Shown: positions 17,293 through 26,470 of the stretch, piece after piece
How the letters are laid out: each line of letters begins with the position of its first letter
Position numbering within the stretch: the stretch's first letter is position 1
Assembly: GCF_000716675.1 (NCBI RefSeq)
Contig: NZ_JNXT01000046.1
Location: forward strand, 1 to 64,000
Reading direction: 5' to 3'
DNA length: 64,000 bases
Origin: Streptomyces alboflavus
GTDB taxonomy: Bacteria; Actinomycetota; Actinomycetes; Streptomycetales; Streptomycetaceae
Notes under the pieces: generated by a model
The model's database searches: none
What the model saw: the letters and a program-made list of their open reading frames with translations, nothing else
Told to the model about the DNA's origin: nothing
Translations under genes and position numbers: made by a program

Positions 17293-17341
17293 GAGCACGT
17301 TCATCCGTACTTCACTGGGCACATTCTCGAGTACGCCGACA
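17293..17341 (-). repeat. Right terminal inverted repeat of IS21 element
   Basis: Reverse complement matches the left end (14369-14417) at 42 of 49 positions, ending at the outer TGTCGGCGTAC. The right target-site copy GCTGG (17342-17346) follows directly. Confidence 0.9.
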
Positions 17342-17346
17342 GCTGG

Positions 17347-18354
17347 CTCTTCGACGGCACCGGGGCCTGTCTGGAGCAACCGGGCGAGCCCGCCGGGTCG
17401 ACGTTCGCACACCGCGTCAGGGCCACCGCCTACGAGGTGCGGGAACTCGGCGGCCTGGTCTTCGCCTACCTCGGCCCGCAACCCGCACCCGCGCTTCCCC
17501 GCTATGACCTGTTCTGCTGGGACGATGCCATCCGCGACATCGGACACACCATCGTGCCGTGCAACTTCGTGCAGATCATGGAGAACGCGGTCGACCTCGA
17601 CCACGTCGCCTGGCTGCACGGGCGCTACAGCGAATGGCTCGCCGACCGTGACGAGGCGGCGCGCATTCCGGCGACGTTCTCGAAGCTCAACCGCGAGGTG
17701 GCCTTCGAGAAGTTCGAGCACGGTATACGCATGCGGCGCCAACTGCACGGCCAGGGCACCGACGCGGACGACTGGTCGGTGGGACATCCACTGGTCTTCC
17801 CGCACATGTTACGCCTGGGCGGAGGAGGAAGCTCGCACTACCACATCAGGGTGCCCATCGACGACGAGAACACCTGGGTGCTGTGGTACACCGCCTGGCG
17901 ACCCGGTGGCCTGCCAGTCCCTGACCCCGGACCGGTCACCTCGTTCGAGGTTCCCTGGCGATGGTCCGACGGCGAGCACAGACTGGATCACGTCGAAGGC
18001 CAGGACATCATGGCCTGGGTGACTCAGGGAAAGATCGCCGACCGTTCACGGGAACATCTCGGCACGGTGGACCGCGGTGTGATCCTGCTGCGTCGGCTCT
18101 ACTTCGAGGGGATGAACGCGGTCGCCGAGGGACGCGATCCGCTGGGTGTGCGGCGTACCGCGAGCGAGGTGATCAACATGCCTCAGGAGAACGAGAAGTT
18201 CGGGTCCGGCATCGACTTCGTCCGGGATTTCCTTTCCTCCGCCTATCCCCGGTTCAGCGGTCGGCGAGCCGAGATAGCGCGCCGCTACACGGAAGTCGGC
18301 CTCGACCTCGGCCTCGACCTTGATGAGCCGAACCTCGCGGAGTCGCCGCTATGA
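17347..18354 (+). pseudogene. Rieske oxygenase alpha subunit, 3' part (split by IS21 element)
   Basis: This segment continues the Rieske gene after the IS in the same frame, beginning LFDGTGACLEQP. It encodes the rest of the Rieske domain and the catalytic domain with the mononuclear iron site: NFVQIMENAVDLDHVAWLHG gives the conserved Asn, Asp and two His, and a later acidic residue lies near the end. The final 335 residues are open to the stop at 18354, which overlaps the next ATG by 4 bp. It has no start or ribosome site of its own, so it is silent as a functional oxygenase while the IS remains. The substrate probably comes from the neighbouring lyase or ligase. Confidence 0.92.
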
Positions 18355-18527
18355 GCACTCCGACACACTGCCCTTGGTGTGGGTGGGGATATCAAGACGC
18401 CGCGCTGGTACAGGAATTCTGGTCCGGGGACGAGCAGTGGTTCTGCTGCTGGTGCTCCCGCTGCGAGCGGGTGGCCGACGTCGGCGCCATCGATCGGATC
18501 GTCGTCACAGAGGCGGTGATGGCCTGA
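18351..18527 (+). CDS. Small Cys-rich (zinc-ribbon-like) protein between oxygenase and CoA ligase
   Basis: The ATG at 18351 overlaps the Rieske stop by 4 bp, and its own stop TGA shares a base with the ATG of the ligase gene. It encodes 58 aa with two Cys clusters: HCPWCGWGY near the N terminus and WFCCWCSRCE around residues 31-39. The C-x2-C ... C-x2-C-x2-C spacing suggests a zinc ribbon or a small rubredoxin-like metal site. The double coupling strongly supports a translated gene. By position it may be an accessory (electron carrier, metal chaperone or subunit) to the oxygenase or ligase; this is inference. No named family was recognised. Confidence 0.8.
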   Translation: MSTPTHCPWCGWGYQDAALVQEFWSGDEQWFCCWCSRCERVADVGAIDRIVVTEAVMA

Positions 18528-20158
18528 TGGGGACATCCGCGTCGCTGACGCCTACCTGCCACATCGATACGTTCACCCGGAGTCGGATATTCGCCTTGGA
18601 TCCATGGCCGGAGCTCGTGCACACCCTGCCGGAACTGCGCTATCCGTCACGGCTCAACGCGGCCACCACCCTGCTCGACCACACCGGCGCACAGCGCGGC
18701 TACCGGCGGACCGCTGTGGTGACCAGGTCGAGTGAGTGGACCTACGCCGACCTCCTGGCCCGCGCGAACCAGACTGCACACCTGCTCAGCCGCGATCTCG
18801 GGGTGGTACCAGGCAACCGAGTACTGCTCATGGGCCGGAACTCCCCCTGGTTCGTCGCGTCCTTACTGGGGATCCTCAAGGCCGGTGCGGTCGCCGTGCC
18901 GCTGCCGCCGAAGGCGAGCCCGTACGAGCTGGCCCGGATGACCGACGCCGTACGCCCCCTTGCCGCCCTCGGGGATGCCGACGACCTCGACGGCCTGACC
19001 ACCACCGGGGTGCCCACCGTCTCGTACGGCACCGGTGGCGTGGAGGACCTGCGGCGACGGAGCGCCCGCTATCCCGACACCTACCACCAGATCGACCTGG
19101 CGGCCGACGATGTCGCGCTGATCCTCTTCAGCTCGGGAACGACCGGAATCCCCAAGGCAACCCTGCACTTCCACCGGGATCTGCTCGCCGTCGGGGACAC
19201 CGTGGGACGCCACCTGCTCCGCCTCCACCCCAACGATCTGGTCACCTGCAATCGCAGCATGGCGGGCACCTACGGGCTGGGTGGACTCGTGCTTTCCCCT
19301 CTCCGTGCTGGCTCGGCCGTGCTGCTGCCGGAAGGCAGCGGGCCCGATTCGCTGTACGAGGCCCTCACCCGCCACCCGGTGGACGTGCTCCTCGCCTCAC
19401 CCTCCGCCTACCGCGTCGGGATCGCCCACTCCATGACCGACAACCTTGGCAATCTCAGCCGTTGTGTGTCCGGCGGGGAGCGGTTGGACGGCCGGCTGTG
19501 GCAGCACTGGCGAGACGCCACCGGTTTACGGATCATGGACGTGCTCGGAGCCACCGAACTGACCAACGGTGTGCTCGGCACGGCCGTGGACCGCGCCCGA
19601 CCGGGTTTCATAGGGCCACCGGTGCCCGGCTACCAGGCACTGGTCCTCGATGCCAACGGCCGTCCCTGCCCGGACGGAACCCCAGGTCGACTCGCGGTGC
19701 GTGGCCCCACTGGTTGCCGTTACCTCGGGCACTCGAAGCAAGCAGACGCCGTGCGGAACGGTTGGACGCTCACCGGCGATCTCTGTCTGCGGGCCGAGGA
19801 CGGCTACTTTTCCATGAGGGGCCGCACCGACGACGCGGTCATCGTCGACGGGTGGAACGTCCTGCCCGCCACGGTGGAGTCCGCCCTGCTGAGCCATCCC
19901 ACCGTCACCGAGGCGACGGTCGTCGGATTCACCACTCCCACGGGCGACACCTCTCTGGCGGCCTACGTCGTCCTCGCCGCCGGTGTCGGTCCGCGCGCGA
20001 CCGAGGACATCGAACGGTCGCTGTCTGCCCGGCTCTCCGCGTACGAGCGCCCCAGGACACTCATAGTGGTAAGCATGATTCCCCGCACAGCCAACGGAAA
20101 GATCGACCGTACTGTGTTGCGCCGCAGGGCCGAGATGACGGCGAGCACGGCCAGCTGA
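18527..20158 (+). CDS. AMP-dependent acyl/aryl-CoA ligase (benzoate / 2-aminobenzoate-CoA ligase-like)
   Basis: ATG at 18527, sharing its A with the stop of the small Cys-rich gene; 543 aa. The N terminus (HIDTFTRSRIF, LPELRYPSRLNAATTLLD) resembles benzoate and 2-aminobenzoate-CoA ligases. Adenylation motifs are clear: ILFSSGTTGIPKATLHFHRD (P-loop), LGATELTNG, LTGDLCLRAEDGYFSMRGRTDDAVIVDGWNV and the catalytic Lys in RTANGKIDR. It would activate an aromatic or arylacrylic acid as its CoA thioester through an adenylate. It closes the lyase-oxygenase operon, so the acid made by the lyase is the expected substrate. An NRPS-type stand-alone A domain role is less likely given the class of motifs. 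Confidence 0.87.
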   Translation: MGTSASLTPTCHIDTFTRSRIFALDPWPELVHTLPELRYPSRLNAATTLLDHTGAQRGYRRTAVVTRSSEWTYADLLARANQTAHLLSRDLGVVPGNRVLLMGRNSPWFVASLLGILKAGAVAVPLPPKASPYELARMTDAVRPLAALGDADDLDGLTTTGVPTVSYGTGGVEDLRRRSARYPDTYHQIDLAADDVALILFSSGTTGIPKATLHFHRDLLAVGDTVGRHLLRLHPNDLVTCNRSMAGTYGLGGLVLSPLRAGSAVLLPEGSGPDSLYEALTRHPVDVLLASPSAYRVGIAHSMTDNLGNLSRCVSGGERLDGRLWQHWRDATGLRIMDVLGATELTNGVLGTAVDRARPGFIGPPVPGYQALVLDANGRPCPDGTPGRLAVRGPTGCRYLGHSKQADAVRNGWTLTGDLCLRAEDGYFSMRGRTDDAVIVDGWNVLPATVESALLSHPTVTEATVVGFTTPTGDTSLAAYVVLAAGVGPRATEDIERSLSARLSAYERPRTLIVVSMIPRTANGKIDRTVLRRRAEMTASTAS

Positions 20159-20328
20159 CGGCATCTGGGCCGACCAGGGTGCCGTCGCGCGAGGCCGATC
20201 ACAAGCAACCACGACGAGCTCGCTGATGCGATGCCACGGGGTGGGGGCTGGACCACGACGCCGCCGTTCCTCCCGCACGGCGGAACGGCTCCGGCGTCGG
20301 ACGGGGCCGCTCCGGCGTGGCCTGCTGC

Positions 20329-21750
20329 TCAGCCCGCGAACTCCGCCATCCATGCCTCCACTTCGTCCGCGGACCGGGGCAGGCCCGCCGACAAGTTCTC
20401 GTGGCCGTCCTCGGTGACGACCAGGTCGTCCTCGATCCGGACGCCGATACCGCGCCAGTCCTCGGGCACGGTCAGATCGTCCGGCTGGAAGTACAGCCCG
20501 GGTTCCACGGTGAGCAACATGCCCGGCTCCAGCACGCCGTCGACGTACTCGCCGTTGCGGGCCTGCGCGCAGTCGTGGACGTCCAGGCCGAGCATGTGGC
20601 CGGTGCCCGCCATGGTGAAGCGGCGCTGCAGGCCGAGTTCGTAGGCGCGGTCGGCGGGGCCGTCGATGAAGCCCCACTCGACAAGGCGCCCTGCCAGGGA
20701 GCGCTGGGACGCCTCGTGGAAGTCGCGGTAGGCGGCGCCCGGCTTGACCGCGGCCATGCCGGCCTCCTGGGCCTCGTACACCGCGTCGTAGATCTGCCGC
20801 TGGAGGGGCGTGAAGGTGCCGCTGATCGGGAGGGTGCGCGTGACATCGGCGGTGTAGAGGGTGTGTGTCTCCACGCCGGCGTCGAGCAGGAGCAGGTCGC
20901 CGGGGCGCACCGGGCCGTCGTTGTCGGTCCAGTGCATGATCGTGGCATGCTCGCCCGCGGCGCAGATGGTGCCGTATCCGACGGCGTTGCCCTCAAGGCG
21001 GGCACGGCGGAAGAAGGTGCCCTCGATCCACCGCTCGGACGAGGCGACCGCCCGCGACAGCTCCCCCACGACGTCGGTGAATCCGCGCACCGTGGAGTCC
21101 ACGGCCTTGCGCATCTCGGCCAGCTCCCAAGCGTCCTTGACCAGGCGCAACTCGCTCAGCGCCTCCTCCAGTTCCGCGTCGCGCTCCGCGTCCGTGACAA
21201 GGACGGCCTCCAGGGCCGCGTCGTGGCCGCGGACGATGCGGGTCGGCGCGCCGGAGCCCGCGGCCAGGTCGTCCGTGGCCGTACGGACGTCGCGGCAGGG
21301 CAGACCGAGGACGCGTTCCGCTTCGGCGAGCGAGCGGCGTCGGCCCATCCACAGCTCGGCCGTGGGCCCCGTCCAGAACTCGTCGTTGTCCCGGCTGTCA
21401 CGGGGCAGTTGGAAGCAGAAGGCGTCGTGGCCGCCGTCCGCCCGGGGTTCCAGGACGAGGGCGCCGTCGCGGGCCTGGTCCCCGGTCATGTGCACATATC
21501 CCGAGTACGGTCGGAACGGATAACTGTCGTCGTTCGAACGGACCTTGAGGTTGCCGGAGGGAATCACCAGGCGCTCGCCGGGAAAGCGCGCCGAGAGCTC
21601 AGCCCGTCGCCGGGCCGCGTACGGGGCCTGTTCACCAAGCACGAGATCACGCCGCTCGGTGTCTGCCCACCCCGTCCGCATCAGGGTGGAGAGCTCTGCG
21701 GATATTCCTCGGTAGAGGCCGTTCTTGCGACGCTTCGCCACGTCGTGCAC
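20329..21750 (-). CDS. pepP: Xaa-Pro aminopeptidase P (M24B)
   Basis: The start was set at the GTG at 21750 (VHDVAKRRKNGLYRG), which has GAGAAGG just upstream and matches the usual length; the frame stays open to an ATG at 21840 without a ribosome site. The resulting 473 aa have an N-terminal creatinase-like domain (LVIPSGNLKVRSND) and a C-terminal pita-bread domain with the dinuclear metal ligands: LLLLDAGVETHTLYTADVTRTLP (two Asp), GTGHMLGLDVHD (His), VEPGLYF (Glu) and VRIEDD (Glu). It removes N-terminal residues before proline in peptides. It converges on the CoA ligase gene and diverges from the next regulator. Housekeeping in character; Streptomyces often has two paralogues. Confidence 0.9.
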   Translation of the reverse strand: MHDVAKRRKNGLYRGISAELSTLMRTGWADTERRDLVLGEQAPYAARRRAELSARFPGERLVIPSGNLKVRSNDDSYPFRPYSGYVHMTGDQARDGALVLEPRADGGHDAFCFQLPRDSRDNDEFWTGPTAELWMGRRRSLAEAERVLGLPCRDVRTATDDLAAGSGAPTRIVRGHDAALEAVLVTDAERDAELEEALSELRLVKDAWELAEMRKAVDSTVRGFTDVVGELSRAVASSERWIEGTFFRRARLEGNAVGYGTICAAGEHATIMHWTDNDGPVRPGDLLLLDAGVETHTLYTADVTRTLPISGTFTPLQRQIYDAVYEAQEAGMAAVKPGAAYRDFHEASQRSLAGRLVEWGFIDGPADRAYELGLQRRFTMAGTGHMLGLDVHDCAQARNGEYVDGVLEPGMLLTVEPGLYFQPDDLTVPEDWRGIGVRIEDDLVVTEDGHENLSAGLPRSADEVEAWMAEFAG

Positions 21751-21871
21751 CTGCCTTCTCGTAAATTCCTCAGGGGTTGGGTCGGTGCCAGACCGTACCC
21801 CGTACGCCTCTCGCCGATGTCCAGAAACTGCCACTGTCACGAATCAGCCACCACAGCCGATAATGCGGCCC

Positions 21872-22858
21872 ATGGCGAACGCGAAGCTCGGTGAAGCCCT
21901 TCGGCTTCTGGGAATCGGTCATGCGGCCGGACGGATCTACCTCGCCCTCCTGGAAGTGGCGCCTGCTCCACTGAGTACGGTCGGAGCCGCTGTCGGCCTC
22001 GGCGGCTCGGACCTCGCCACGGCCTACGGCGAACTGGTCGCCGCCGGGCTGGCCAGCGCCGCCGCCACCGGACAGGACGTGGTGGCACCGGTGCCGCCGA
22101 CCGCGGGTCTGGAGATCCTCGGTCGGCACCGCGCCGTCGAGCTCGACGAGTCCCGGATAACGGTCGGCGGGGCGTTCGAGGCGTTCCGGCGGCAGCGGCT
22201 GGCCGCTCACAATGACGGCCTCGTCGAGGTCGTCACCGGTGATGCCATCGGACCCAGGATCCGTCAGGCCTGGGCCAGCGCCCGAGAACAGATCCGCCAG
22301 TTCGACTCACCGCCGTACTTCCCCATCCCCGGCGCCACCGCTGACGCGCTGGCGACCCTCGCCCGCGGAGTGACGCAGCGTGTCGTGTACTCGCGGGAGT
22401 CGCTGGAGCACCCGGGCCACCTCGCAGCGGTCATCGAGCCCTGCATCGAAGCCGGTGAACAGGCCAGGGTCCTGCCGTCTGTACCGGTCAAGCTCGTACT
22501 CGTCGACGATGCCTACGCATGCGTGTCGTTGTCTATCGAGGAGGCCGATGTCCACAACACCATGCTGATCGTGCAGCCGTGCGGACTGTTCTCCGCACTC
22601 GTGGCCCTGTTCGAGCAGGCATGGCAGAACGCGTTGCCCTTGCACAGCCAAGTCACTCCGCGGCCGCATGGCCTGACGCCGGCGGATCGGCGCCTTCTGC
22701 GCCTCCTCGCGGGCGGTGCGCGCGACGAGGCCATCGCGGAGGCAATCGGCGTCAGTCGTCGCACACTGTTCCGCCGGGTGGAGGTCCTCATGGCCCGCCT
22801 CGGCGCCACGACGCGCTTCCAGCTCGCGCTCCACGCACAACGCCGCGGTTGGCTGTGA
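21872..22858 (+). CDS. Transcriptional regulator with TrmB-like N terminus and LuxR-type HTH
   Basis: ATG at 21872 (another ATG three codons earlier at 21863); no strong ribosome site, so the message may be leaderless. 328 aa. The N-terminal winged helix (LRLLGIGHAAGRIYLALLEVAPAPLSTVGAAVGLGGSDLA region) resembles TrmB-type sugar-responsive regulators. The middle domain has a phospholipase-D-like or ligand-binding fold (QFDSPPYFPIPG). The C terminus is a LuxR-like HTH: LTPADRRLLRLLAGGARDEAIAEAIGVSRRTLFRRVEVLMARLGATTRFQLALHA. This two-HTH layout is common in Streptomyces orphan regulators. Divergent from pepP, with a very short intergenic region; the target is unknown. Confidence 0.82.
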   Translation: MANAKLGEALRLLGIGHAAGRIYLALLEVAPAPLSTVGAAVGLGGSDLATAYGELVAAGLASAAATGQDVVAPVPPTAGLEILGRHRAVELDESRITVGGAFEAFRRQRLAAHNDGLVEVVTGDAIGPRIRQAWASAREQIRQFDSPPYFPIPGATADALATLARGVTQRVVYSRESLEHPGHLAAVIEPCIEAGEQARVLPSVPVKLVLVDDAYACVSLSIEEADVHNTMLIVQPCGLFSALVALFEQAWQNALPLHSQVTPRPHGLTPADRRLLRLLAGGARDEAIAEAIGVSRRTLFRRVEVLMARLGATTRFQLALHAQRRGWL

Positions 22859-22967
22859 TCAGGCCGAGCGAACAGGCCGACCCGGGAACGGCCGAAGGCC
22901 GTCTCGGAACGCACCGAAACGGCCTACGGCCGGGTGACCGAATCTCAAGGCCAAGGCCACACGCCCA

Positions 22968-23765
22968 CTAGACGCCGGCGGTTTCCCTGATCCAATCGCG
23001 GACTTCGACGATGTTGGTGTAGCCGCTCCACCACCCGGAGGGCTTTGGTCCGACCGCGCTGATGCCTGCCTGCACCCACTCGCCGGTCTGACGGCTTTGC
23101 ACCCTCATGGGTCCGCCGGAGTCACCGCCGGCAGTGGTGCCGTTGCCCTCGCCGAAGCACAGCACGGCAGGGCTGGCAGGAGTGCAGTCGGTGCCGATGT
23201 TGGCGCCGGTGGCGTACTTGAGGTTGATGGGCAGGGGATGTCCCCAGTCGGGCCGCTCGGAGCCCCAGCCGTAGACCTCGGCCGGCTGCCCCTGCTCGAC
23301 GTCGTCGGCTTCGGCCAGAGGGGAGTAGGTGGTCTCGATGTCCCGGTCCAGCTCGATCAGTGCGGCGTCGTAACCGGGCCAGTTGTAGTCGGGGTGCTGG
23401 ATGACCCTGACGCCATGGGCGGTGAAGCCGCCCTGGGTGCGGTCCAGGGAGCCGATCCGCAGGAAGGGAGTATCGCCCGGTCCGACGCAGTGAGCGGCCG
23501 TCAGCGCCCAACGCTCGGCGATGATGGTGGCGGTGCACCGGTGGCCCTCGCCGCCGATCGACGCGATCCACGGCTTCTCCTCCGTGACCACCTCGCCGTC
23601 GACGATGCGCTCGTGCACACCGGAGGGGCGGGGAGACGGACCGCTGGCGGCAGCTGCGCCGGCCGGGGCGCCCAGCGCGCCCGCCGTCAGGGCCAGCAGG
23701 CCCGCGCCCAGCAGCACCCGCCCACGTATGAGCGAGCGTCCTCGTGCCGGTGAGGTTTCATGCAT
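22968..23765 (-). CDS. Secreted trypsin-like serine protease (S1)
   Basis: ATG at 23765 with AAGGAG about 10 nt upstream; 265 aa. The signal peptide (residues 1-40) is followed by a short propeptide and the activation site ERIVDGEVV. The catalytic triad is in WALTAAHCVG (His), YDAALIELDRDI (Asp) and GTTAGGDSGGPM (Ser). The primary-specificity pocket region precedes GDSGGP, where residue 189 would be Thr or Ala rather than the Asp of trypsin, so trypsin specificity is doubtful. Disulfide-forming Cys pairs are present. It is on the same strand as the GH59 and AraC genes, 55 bp after the GH59 stop, and may be expressed with them. Confidence 0.9.
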   Translation of the reverse strand: MHETSPARGRSLIRGRVLLGAGLLALTAGALGAPAGAAAASGPSPRPSGVHERIVDGEVVTEEKPWIASIGGEGHRCTATIIAERWALTAAHCVGPGDTPFLRIGSLDRTQGGFTAHGVRVIQHPDYNWPGYDAALIELDRDIETTYSPLAEADDVEQGQPAEVYGWGSERPDWGHPLPINLKYATGANIGTDCTPASPAVLCFGEGNGTTAGGDSGGPMRVQSRQTGEWVQAGISAVGPKPSGWWSGYTNIVEVRDWIRETAGV

Positions 23766-23820
23766 GTCTGGTCTACTCCTTTGCTTGCCTGAACGTTGAC
23801 ATCGTGTGCGGTGCGTGGAG

Positions 23821-26277
23821 CTAGGGAACGGGAACCAAGGTCCACTCCTGGTTGCGGCCGCCGCTGGACGGCCATTGGATGACGTTCGCGCCGTCGGCGG
23901 TGGATCCCCCCGCGAGATCGGCGACCATCTTGCTGTTGCGGTTCGTCAGCGTCGTGTCGTCGCCGGAAGAACTCAGTAGCCATTGCTGGTCGGCGCCGTG
24001 GTCGACGGTGGCCTGGACCAGCTGGGTGCCCTGGGTCGTGGACGCGTCGGGCACTTCGAGGGCCTTGCCGCTGCCCTCGTTGAGGAGTTGGTGGGCGCCG
24101 CCCACGGCCTTGAGCCGCCACCGCTGCGCGGGCGTTCCCAGGTCGCGCCACTGAACGACGGGGGCGCCGTCTGCGGTCGAACCTCCCCTGACAGCAAGCG
24201 ACTTGCCGCTGTTCCGATTGACGATCTTGTACCGGTTGGTGGCGGGCGCTCCAGGCCTGACCTTGAGGTTGTCGAACTGGGCGCGGTCCCACTCGCTGAC
24301 GCCGTACCCGATCATTCCGGCCGGATGGGTCGTGTCGTTCACGGTCCCGACGGTCGTGCCGTCGATACGAGCGGTGATCTTGCTGCCTTGGAAGCCCAGC
24401 GACAGCTTGTGCCACTGCTTGATTCCCAGCGGTGCGACGGTGCCCTTGGCGAGTGTGGTGAACGGCCACTCTTCGGTGCCGTTGACCCCACTCTTGAGGA
24501 TGGACCACTTGCCGCCATCGCTGACGCGCAGGTAGTAGGCGTTGAGGCCGTTGTTGTTGCGGCCCTGCCGTCCGATGCGGCCGAGCAGCTGGACGTAGCC
24601 CGGCTCCTCGAGCATGGCGTCCGAGCTGACCGTGTAGTTGGTCCATCCGGCCTCGCCCATGTACGTGTACGGGGCGGGGTAGTTCTCACCGGTCCAGCGG
24701 ATGGGCTTGGTGGTGGTCATCTGCCTCAGACACCGCCCCTTGCGACCGCCGCCGCATCGGGCGACCTCGAAGGCGCCGTTCATGTCGCTGAGGTACTTGC
24801 CCGGCCGCACCAGGCCGGTGGAGTCGAAGGAGTCCGCGTACGGCAGGCCGAGCTCGCCTCGGGGCGGTGCGGTCGCCGTGCCCTTGCCCTGCCCCGTGGT
24901 CGTGGTCAGGCTGTAGAGATGGCCGGGCTTAAGGGTGAGCGAGAACGATCCGCCGGACGGCGTGACGTCGGCCTGACGAACAAAGTGCTCCGCCGGGTCG
25001 TCCGACTTCATGTTGGTGGCCCAGACGTGAACGGTACCGGTGGAAAGGCCGCCGGAGACCGTGAAATCCGCGGTCTGTTCGCTGGTCGCGTCCATCGTCT
25101 CGATGACGCTGCTGTAATCACGCTTGTTGGGTGACTTCAGCGTCACGTAGCTGCCCTTCTCTCGGTCGTCCTCCAGGTAGCCGCTCGCGGCGTCGATGTA
25201 CTGCCAGCCGGGCTCGGTGAACTGAGCCGTGTGGGCCATGGCCCAAGAGACCTTGCCGACCTGGTAGTTGCCGGACCAGGGCTGGTCGGCGAGCAGCATT
25301 CCGTAGGTGGAGAAGTTCATGTTCTGGTGGAGTGCGGCGACGACCGGCCAGCTGATGAACGAGGTCATCCTCCCGTCGAGGTAGCAGCGATTGACTCCGC
25401 GCGCGATCGAGGCGCCGCCCTTCATGTAGTCCACCGAGCCGCTCTCGCTCGCCGACAAGGGCTTGCCGAGCCCGACGGCGTCGTCCGTGCTCGGGCACTT
25501 GGCACCGGTCCCCATACCGTCATTGGTGTAGCCGCCCGGGTAGTGCGCACCGACGATGTCGATGGCGTCTCTGAACTCCGGGTCGTTCTTCATGTCGGCG
25601 GCTACGTCCCAGTTGGTCTCGGCGCCGACGATCTTTGTCGGGAGGCCGTCCGCCGCCAGAGCCTTCTTGAGGTCGACGTACCAACTCTTGTCGTAGCCGC
25701 GTTCGTTCCAGCCGCCCAGGTAGTCGATGGTCAGCCCGTGGTCGGACTTGGCATGGCGAACCCACTTGAGCAGGTAGTCGATCATGTCCTGGGACCAGAA
25801 GTCACCGCCGCCGATCCAGCCGGGGGCGCCCCATGCCAGACCGCCGAGCTTGATCTTCGGATTGCGCTTCTTCGCCTCCTTCATCAGCCACCATTCGTAG
25901 CCGCGCTGGTAGTTCTCCTCCTTCCGTGTGCGCATATGAGTGGGCTCGGCACCGTTGGTCGAGTTGGTGTCAGCGCCGATCTCGACCTTCAGCACCTGAA
26001 GGGAGGCTCCGTAGCCTGGTTTGAACAAGTAGTCCAGGATCTGGCTGCGTTGTGGTTCTGGATAGTCGATCAGCAGACGTGAGTTGCCGCCACCGCCGCC
26101 GACGGCTCCGACTCCGTCGAAGACCCGCCCTCCCTTGGCACCGTCGACCGGGATTGTTGTGGCGGCTCTGGCTGGTGTCGCGCCCCAGGCAACGTGCAGG
26201 AGGGCAGCCATCACTGCCAGCGCCGTGATGACGGCGCTCCAGCCACGAACCGCGCCTACCTCTGAGCGGATGGACAT
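23821..26277 (-). CDS. Secreted GH59 galactocerebrosidase-like glycosidase with C-terminal ricin-type lectin domain
   Basis: ATG at 26277 with GGAAGGA 7 nt upstream; 818 aa. After a signal peptide (to about residue 39) the sequence FDGVGAVGGGGGNSRLL begins a GH59 TIM barrel. GGWNERG near residue 190 carries the acid/base Glu and SASESGS near 277 the nucleophile Glu. A beta-sandwich/lectin-like domain follows, as in mammalian galactosylceramidase. The last 140 residues form a ricin B-type beta-trefoil (three QxW-like repeats: AQRWRL, DQQWLL, NQEWTL), likely for binding galactosides. The substrate is probably a beta-galactoside, not necessarily a sphingolipid. An AraC-type regulator lies directly upstream. 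Confidence 0.92.
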   Translation of the reverse strand: MSIRSEVGAVRGWSAVITALAVMAALLHVAWGATPARAATTIPVDGAKGGRVFDGVGAVGGGGGNSRLLIDYPEPQRSQILDYLFKPGYGASLQVLKVEIGADTNSTNGAEPTHMRTRKEENYQRGYEWWLMKEAKKRNPKIKLGGLAWGAPGWIGGGDFWSQDMIDYLLKWVRHAKSDHGLTIDYLGGWNERGYDKSWYVDLKKALAADGLPTKIVGAETNWDVAADMKNDPEFRDAIDIVGAHYPGGYTNDGMGTGAKCPSTDDAVGLGKPLSASESGSVDYMKGGASIARGVNRCYLDGRMTSFISWPVVAALHQNMNFSTYGMLLADQPWSGNYQVGKVSWAMAHTAQFTEPGWQYIDAASGYLEDDREKGSYVTLKSPNKRDYSSVIETMDATSEQTADFTVSGGLSTGTVHVWATNMKSDDPAEHFVRQADVTPSGGSFSLTLKPGHLYSLTTTTGQGKGTATAPPRGELGLPYADSFDSTGLVRPGKYLSDMNGAFEVARCGGGRKGRCLRQMTTTKPIRWTGENYPAPYTYMGEAGWTNYTVSSDAMLEEPGYVQLLGRIGRQGRNNNGLNAYYLRVSDGGKWSILKSGVNGTEEWPFTTLAKGTVAPLGIKQWHKLSLGFQGSKITARIDGTTVGTVNDTTHPAGMIGYGVSEWDRAQFDNLKVRPGAPATNRYKIVNRNSGKSLAVRGGSTADGAPVVQWRDLGTPAQRWRLKAVGGAHQLLNEGSGKALEVPDASTTQGTQLVQATVDHGADQQWLLSSSGDDTTLTNRNSKMVADLAGGSTADGANVIQWPSSGGRNQEWTLVPVP

Positions 26278-26470
26278 GGGACGGTTCCTTCCTGGCCTGT
26301 CCGGCCACGTCGGCGACCTCTTTCGCCGCTGCCACGCGGAGCCACTGATGCGCCCCGCTCACCAGTGCCGTACACGGAAGTCAGCTTCGGCCGAGAGCTG
26401 AATTGCCGCTTCACTTCCGCAGGTTGCCAGCCTGTTCACCGTCACGGTCAACACATCCGTCCCAGCGCCC

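Larger units (their letters stand above)
14369..17341 (+). mobile_element. Complete IS21-family insertion sequence with passenger gene
   Basis: The element is 2973 bp, bounded by imperfect terminal inverted repeats beginning TGTCGGCGTAC, and flanked by the direct repeat GCTGG (14364-14368 and 17342-17346), a 5-bp target duplication. It carries istA and istB, overlapping by 4 bp as usual for IS21, plus one extra gene of unknown function (16759-17253). The match between duplication, repeats and the disrupted frame makes the boundaries exact. Both transposition genes look intact, so the insertion may be recent. Confidence 0.95.

Noticed and set aside
20263..20289. Hairpin between the CoA ligase and pepP genes
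   Set aside because: Only an 8-bp stem with an 11-nt loop; weaker than the other terminators and not convincing in such GC-rich DNA.
20317..21894. Plus-strand frame over the pepP gene
   Set aside because: Mirror of the aminopeptidase gene, no recognisable domain; M24B metal ligands are all on the minus strand.
22968..23765. Trypsin-specificity S1 protease
   Set aside because: The catalytic triad is clear, but the expected Asp in the primary pocket is not evident, so no trypsin specificity was claimed.
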